Part shown: positions 60,391-64,000 of the stretch, in pieces | Layout: each line of letters begins with the position of its first letter | Position numbering within the stretch: the stretch's first letter is position 1 | Source of the DNA: Hyaloperonospora brassicae | Taxonomy: Eukaryota; Oomycota; Peronosporomycetes; Peronosporales; Peronosporaceae | Length of the DNA: 64,000 nt | NCBI GenBank assembly: GCA_947650285.1 | Contig: CANTFL010000496.1 | Span: 88,264 to 152,263, forward strand | Reading direction: 5' to 3' | Notes under the pieces: generated by a model | Told to the model about the DNA's origin: nothing | Databases searched by the model: none | What the model saw: only the letters and a program-made list of their open reading frames with translations | Made by a program: the position numbers and the translations under genes

Positions 60391-61199
60391 TCCTCCACGG
60401 ATCGGTATAGTACACGCAACGGATTGCTGTACTATACAGCTGTTGCCGACGACACGCCTCGTGTCGTCTTCCCCGCTCATCATGATTTTCGTTTACGCAT
60501 CATGTATGATTGTCACGATGCCCCAACAAGCGGCCATCGTGGTAGAGAAAAGACTTACCTCACGGTAAGTCCTGACTTTTACTGGCCACGCCAATTTGAG
60601 TTTGTCCGCATGTACATACGTGCTTGCGGGGTTTTTCAACGGGTAAAGCCTAGTCCTTCATCCCGTGCGCCATTGCAGCCTCTGCCTGTTCCGACAGAGT
60701 GCTGGCAGTCCGTTTCAATGGACTTCGTCTTCGGTTTTCCCGAAGATGCTCACAAGAAAAATGGTATTCTTGTGTTTGTTGACCGTTTTAGCAAGATGGT
60801 CCATCTTGCTGCTGCACCTGAGTCGATCAAGGCTCAAGGTTGTGATCGTGTCTTTCTCGACACGGTCTTTAGACTCCACGGGTTACCCCGTGAACTCGTA
60901 TCCGACCGTGACCCACGGTTCACGGCGTAATTTTGGCAAACCGTGTTCCGTTCTCTTGGAACACGATTGAAGATGTCCTCTTCTGACCATCCCGAAACAG
61001 ATGGTCAGACGGAACGTGAGAACCGTGTCCTCGAATAGATCTTTCGAGGATATGTCCACTAGTTTCCGAGTTAAAGCTAATTCCTTCCAATGGTTGAATT
61101 CGCCATCAATAATTAGGTGGATGCTTTCACACAGCACACATCGCTTTACGTGAATGTCTTACGCCATCCACGTCTGCCCTTCCTGTTCGAGTTTGACTC
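60391..61199 (+). pseudogene. Integrase of the Gypsy element
   Basis: Same frame as RNase H. The zinc-binding part has CHDAPTSGHRGREKTY and then RACGVFQRVKPSPSS, in which the second Cys of the CxxC pair is Phe (TTT at 60634-60636). The core keeps SVSMDFVFGFP (Asp 60721-60723), LVSDRDPRFTA (Asp 60904-60906) and TDGQTERENR (Glu 61012-61014). Stops are at 60928-60930, 61036-61038, 61060-61062, 61072-61074, 61078-61080 and 61114-61116, so its C-terminal half is the most damaged part of pol. It would insert the cDNA in a live copy. Confidence 0.85.
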
Positions 61200-62156
61200 T
61201 TGGATAAGGGGGGAGGGACTCGCTCGATCAAAAACCGTTTTGGCTCTTGCTCATCACGTGTTGACGCTAACGTCGTCACGTATGATGCCGATGTCGATCA
61301 GGTCGGCATCGATGAAGAAGATCACCTCAATAATAGCGACAACGCTATTATTGACTCGGATGATGATGACGATGCTAATATATTCAGCATCGTCAACGAT
61401 TATTCCAGCGAGGAAGAAGACAACCTCGCTGAAGAAGAGAACAATCTCTTAGCAGTGCGGACGAAGCGCACTGAGAGACAAAACAACGAGTCAGCAGAGA
61501 ACTTCCTGCTGACTCGAGAAGCGGTATTCCGTTTCGTTCAGGACTCCATCGCAAATGCGGTGGACCGCCAGAAACGGAACGCAGACAAAAATGGAAGAGA
61601 AAATGTTTTTTCATTTAAGGTCAACGACCTAGTATTACTGTCTACGGTAAACTTACCTGGACATGCAGTCACTAGTTTCGGCAGTAGTTTACTACTGCCG
61701 AAGTACATTGGGTCGTTTTGAGTGTTGCATCGCAAGGTCAATGCATACACGATCAAATTGCCACGTAAGATGCGCACGCATCCTACGTTTTACGTGGGGC
61801 GACTCAGGCCGTACTGTCAGTACGAGCCTTCTTCTTCCGATGAAGATAGCCCCCACGTTCAAAAACATCCATCAAGTTCTTGCGCTCGCGCTCCAGACGA
61901 TCCGTCTGGCCGCGCAGATAAGATACCTCGGAGCTCAACCAAGATATCTCCCCGCGAGCTGTCGCCAGCTCGCCGGAAAAGGAGCAGACATCCCGCTCGA
62001 CCTGAAGCTTCGCCGAGGCATAATCGGCGCGACCCTCGCCCGATCAGCCTCGCGATCCTTGCGAATATTCCGCACGGTATCAGTCAAAGCGTAGCGCAGG
62101 TCGCGCTCGTGCTTCAAGTCATCGCGCAATTCGTCGATTCGCGATCTATCTTGTAA
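61200..62156 (+). pseudogene. Integrase C-terminal region with acidic linker
   Basis: A frame change near 61200 opens a 174-codon stretch with DEEDHLNNSDNAIIDSDDDD and EEEDNLAEEENN, a strongly acidic linker, then AVDRQKRNADKNGRENVFSF and KVNDLVLLSTVNLPGHA, the integrase C-terminal block. A TGA at 61719-61721 interrupts. The frame resumes with AYTIKLPRKMRTHPTFYVGR and LRPYCQYEPSSSDED, the GPF/Y-type module. The stop at 62154-62156 and a shift lead to the chromodomain frame. Confidence 0.8.
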
Positions 62157-62160
62157 GGGT

Positions 62161-62429
62161 CGAGATGGTGAACCGAATCATCTGGAGGAGGTCTTTTCTC
62201 CTCCACCACATCCTTTGGTGGATGCTCACGGTGGTCAACGCTTTCTATTGGAGCGTACCTTGAATCACCGTGACGATTCAGGATCAAGGAAGAGCTACCT
62301 CGTCCAGTGGCGGGTTAATCCACCCTCTTAGATAGCTGGGAGCCCCGCTCTCAGCTGTTGATGGATGTTGAAGGTCTCGTCCGCCAGTATGACGAGACCC
62401 ATCCGATGAGTCCTCGGGCACATCGGTAA
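62161..62429 (+). pseudogene. Chromodomain of the Gypsy element
   Basis: The frame reads GQRFLLERTLNHRDDSGSRK and SYLVQWRVNPPS, then a TAG at 62329-62331 where one base is missing. The next frame continues DSWEPRSQLLMDVEGLVRQY and ends RAHR before TAA (62427-62429). This is a chromodomain at the integrase end, as in chromoviruses, where it steers integration toward modified histones. The last 100 bp overlap the antisense ORF tail to tail. Confidence 0.8.
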
Positions 62430-63407
62430 ACATGCGCTTTTGGCGCTTGTAGACGGATTGCAAGTTTGCAATCGCGTCACGCATCTCCTCCGAGATGTGT
62501 GCCCTTCCCCATGGCGTCTTAGGGAATACACGTCCCTATGTGCACGCTGCGAGTTGTCAACACAACTAGCACAAGAGTCTCCCCATGTGAGGCAAGGAAT
62601 GTCTGCCTCACTCGACAAACAGTGCAACCGGTACCTAGCACCGGTTGCCGTTCGCTTTTCGAACCTGAGGCGTGTCGCCTCAAGTTTATTGAGGCACCCT
62701 TCTCGTCCAAAATTCTTTGCGTTTTGGACGAACGCGTTCCACGCAGTCAAAAGCGTGGCTTTGTCACGCTTCTGGTTGCCGTTGTACCATCGATGTCTAA
62801 GAAAGACATCGAGATAAAAATCTTCTTCAGCGCGAAAGTTCTTCGCGCTGGGACTCAAGCCGTGAAGCTCAGTCGCATCGAATAAATGTATTCGATGGTG
62901 TTGGCTTGTCTCGTGAGACAAGCTATTGATGAGCCGTTCGGGCAAACGCCACGGCTTCAGCTCATCACGTTTCACACTGGTACCTTTGTTGGTACCACGG
63001 CTTCCAGATTGACGACGGCTCACGCCATCGTCATCACGCTCGTGCGAAGAGGCACGAGCCAGCGGGGGTAAGGAATAATATTCCTCACCACCCTGACCAT
63101 CGTCATCACTGCCGAACAGACTGTGATGCAAATCACGAGTCCGTTCGTTCGGCAGTGGCCTTGGCGAACACTGAGGCGTCGCTGGTGAGCGAGACGCCTC
63201 TGGAGCATTGCCCGAGTCAGACACGTCTGACTCGCCAGAATAGGTGACCTCAATGTCGGGGTCATCATGCGCACGCGGTGCTGTACCGCGTGCACCTGCA
63301 GCACCTGTTGCTGCAGGTGAAGAAAGAGCAGCAGACGACGAATCGTCTGCCGCAGAGGCTGGCACAGAACCGGGCTGTGCGGGTCTTGAGTCACCTCGCA
63401 TAGACAT
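62328..63407 (-). CDS. Uninterrupted 359-residue antisense ORF of unknown function
   Basis: ATG at 63407-63405, with an upstream in-frame TGA that fixes the frame; Met3 is an alternative start. Residues 1-145 are low-complexity: Ala/Ser/Pro-rich, then acidic (DDPDIEVTYSGESDVSDSG, about 48-66; FGSDDDGQGGEEYYSLPPLA, about 98-117). Residues about 146-315 look folded, with W, Y and F throughout (KPWRLPERLINSLSHE; EEDFYLDVFLRHRWYNGNQK; LLTAWNAFVQNAKNFG) and a Cys/His cluster (C263, C272, C279, C282, H290, H299, H303) that could bind metal. No family is recognised. It is the only long frame without stops in an element whose gag-pol has many, and it lies between pol and the polypurine tract on the opposite strand. 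It may be an accessory retroelement gene, or an open frame kept by DNA-level structure. Confidence 0.6.
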   Translation of the reverse strand: MSMRGDSRPAQPGSVPASAADDSSSAALSSPAATGAAGARGTAPRAHDDPDIEVTYSGESDVSDSGNAPEASRSPATPQCSPRPLPNERTRDLHHSLFGSDDDGQGGEEYYSLPPLARASSHERDDDGVSRRQSGSRGTNKGTSVKRDELKPWRLPERLINSLSHETSQHHRIHLFDATELHGLSPSAKNFRAEEDFYLDVFLRHRWYNGNQKRDKATLLTAWNAFVQNAKNFGREGCLNKLEATRLRFEKRTATGARYRLHCLSSEADIPCLTWGDSCASCVDNSQRAHRDVYSLRRHGEGHTSRRRCVTRLQTCNPSTSAKSACLPMCPRTHRMGLVILADETFNIHQQLRAGLPAI

Positions 63408-63423
63408 GTTAACTATGCGAGGT
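63393..63423. promoter_or_regulatory. Stem-loop enclosing the antisense ORF start codon
   Basis: Perfect 11-bp arms (63393-63403 and 63413-63423) surround a 9-nt loop that contains the ATG (63405-63407 as CAT on the plus strand). In an antisense transcript the start codon would sit in the loop of a stable hairpin. Whether this affects translation is inference. Confidence 0.5.
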
Positions 63424-63519
63424 CAAGCGGAAAATGAATAGAACGGACCCAACAAGTGCTCCCTGTCCCAATGGTGGCCAACGGGTGGCCGCCATTTTTT
63501 CGATAATTACATGGTTACT

Positions 63520-63537
63520 ATCAGTTAAGGGGGGTGA
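63520..63537 (+). other. Polypurine tract
   Basis: Directly before the 3' LTR the sequence reads CAGTTAAGGGGGGTGA, a purine-rich run ending at the LTR border, the expected plus-strand primer. Confidence 0.75.
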
Positions 63538-63930
63538 TGTAACGGGGCAGCCCGTTACATGGAAATTGTCATTTGAGATATAATGACAATAAAGAATATC
63601 ATGTTGAATATTCTTTTAACTATATCACCGAAGTGGTGATATTGAAGGGTCAAATAAAGAGTCTGTTCATTGGTTGATATCTTGATGATATCAACCCACC
63701 AATCGCCGCAAGATGCGCGCAATGAGTGGTGACGAGACGTCACCATACACTCAGTTTTATTAGTATAATTAAGTTAAGTCAAACAGAGAGACAGTAGCAA
63801 AAAGACTTAATTATAACAATATAACAGTTCTACTTTTACCTTACCTACGCTTCCTCGTTTGCCTCGTGTAAGTCTGTCGGGCGCACCGAAACCCTTGCGT
63901 TAAGTTTACGCAAGGGTGTGCCCCGTTACA
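63538..63930 (+). repeat. 3' LTR (393 bp)
   Basis: TGTAACGGGG...CCCCGTTACA. Identical to the 5' LTR over long stretches of its last 240 bp, apart from about five positions; the first 150 bp hold the bulk of the differences. The hairpins of the 5' LTR are kept. Confidence 0.95.
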
Positions 63931-63935
63931 ATCGC
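63931..63935. repeat. Target-site duplicate, right (ATCGC)
   Basis: Partner of ATTGC at 55939-55943, one mismatch. Confidence 0.6.
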
Positions 63936-64000
63936 ACAATAGGTTTCACCGCGCAACTAGTGTGGTGTAGCGTGGCGTGGCGTGAAAATAGAGAAAAGAA

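Larger units (their letters stand above)
55944..63930 (+). mobile_element. Nearly complete Ty3/Gypsy element with antisense ORF (7,987 bp)
   Basis: Bounded by TG...CA LTRs of 395 and 393 bp and flanked by ATTGC (left) and ATCGC (right), a 5-bp target duplication with one substitution. A polypurine tract precedes the 3' LTR. Gag, protease, RT, RNase H, integrase and chromodomain follow the Gypsy order, with at least ten in-frame stops and several frameshifts, so the copy cannot make its own enzymes. A 359-codon frame lies on the opposite strand after pol. The whole element is built of closely spaced short inverted repeats (see findings). Confidence 0.95.

Noticed and set aside
1..64000. Host genes such as secreted RXLR-type effectors
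   Set aside because: I looked in the listed open frames for a signal peptide followed by an RXLR-type motif and saw none that could be supported.

Overview
The window looks like a transposon-filled stretch of an oomycete genome (Peronosporales: Phytophthora or a downy mildew). That placement rests on the retroelement families recognised here: two Ty3/Gypsy lineages, a Copia lineage and an L1-type LINE, all with pol sequences of the type I know from Phytophthora. No intact host gene, tRNA, rRNA or CRISPR array was found.

Layout. 1-4.1 kb is anonymous, with a few unexplained open frames. 4.2-7.7 kb is a decayed LINE ORF2 (+). 7.7-30.4 kb is mostly a gene desert; it holds two Copia pol scraps (16.4-16.8 and 17.5-18.0 kb), a repeat with a trinucleotide-rich core (19.1-19.96 kb), a reversed LTR fragment (23.5-24.0 kb) and a possible reversed Copia RT scrap (29.1-29.3 kb). 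30.4-44.2 kb is one old Gypsy element with long LTRs and gag, protease, RT, RNase H and integrase remnants in order. 44.2-49.2 kb is a 5'-truncated old copy of a second Gypsy family. 49.2-50.0 kb is a short island with unexplained minus-strand frames. 50.05-55.85 kb is a decayed Copia element.

55,944-63,930 is a nearly complete Gypsy element of the second family. It has 395/393-bp LTRs, a near-perfect 5-bp target duplication, a polypurine tract, and a gag-pol with many stops and frameshifts ending in a chromodomain. On the opposite strand, between pol and the 3' LTR, lies an uninterrupted 359-codon reading frame.

The most unusual signal is in this last element. Its whole length, LTRs, gag-pol and antisense ORF alike, is a chain of short perfect inverted repeats (arms about 6-11 bp, loops 3-10 nt, roughly one every 25-40 bp). 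In the older copy at 44-49 kb, three successive hairpins align to their counterparts with compensating changes in both arms. That points to selection for base pairing, or to a mutational process that creates it. Everything here comes from reading the sequence by eye; boundaries of the older elements are approximate.
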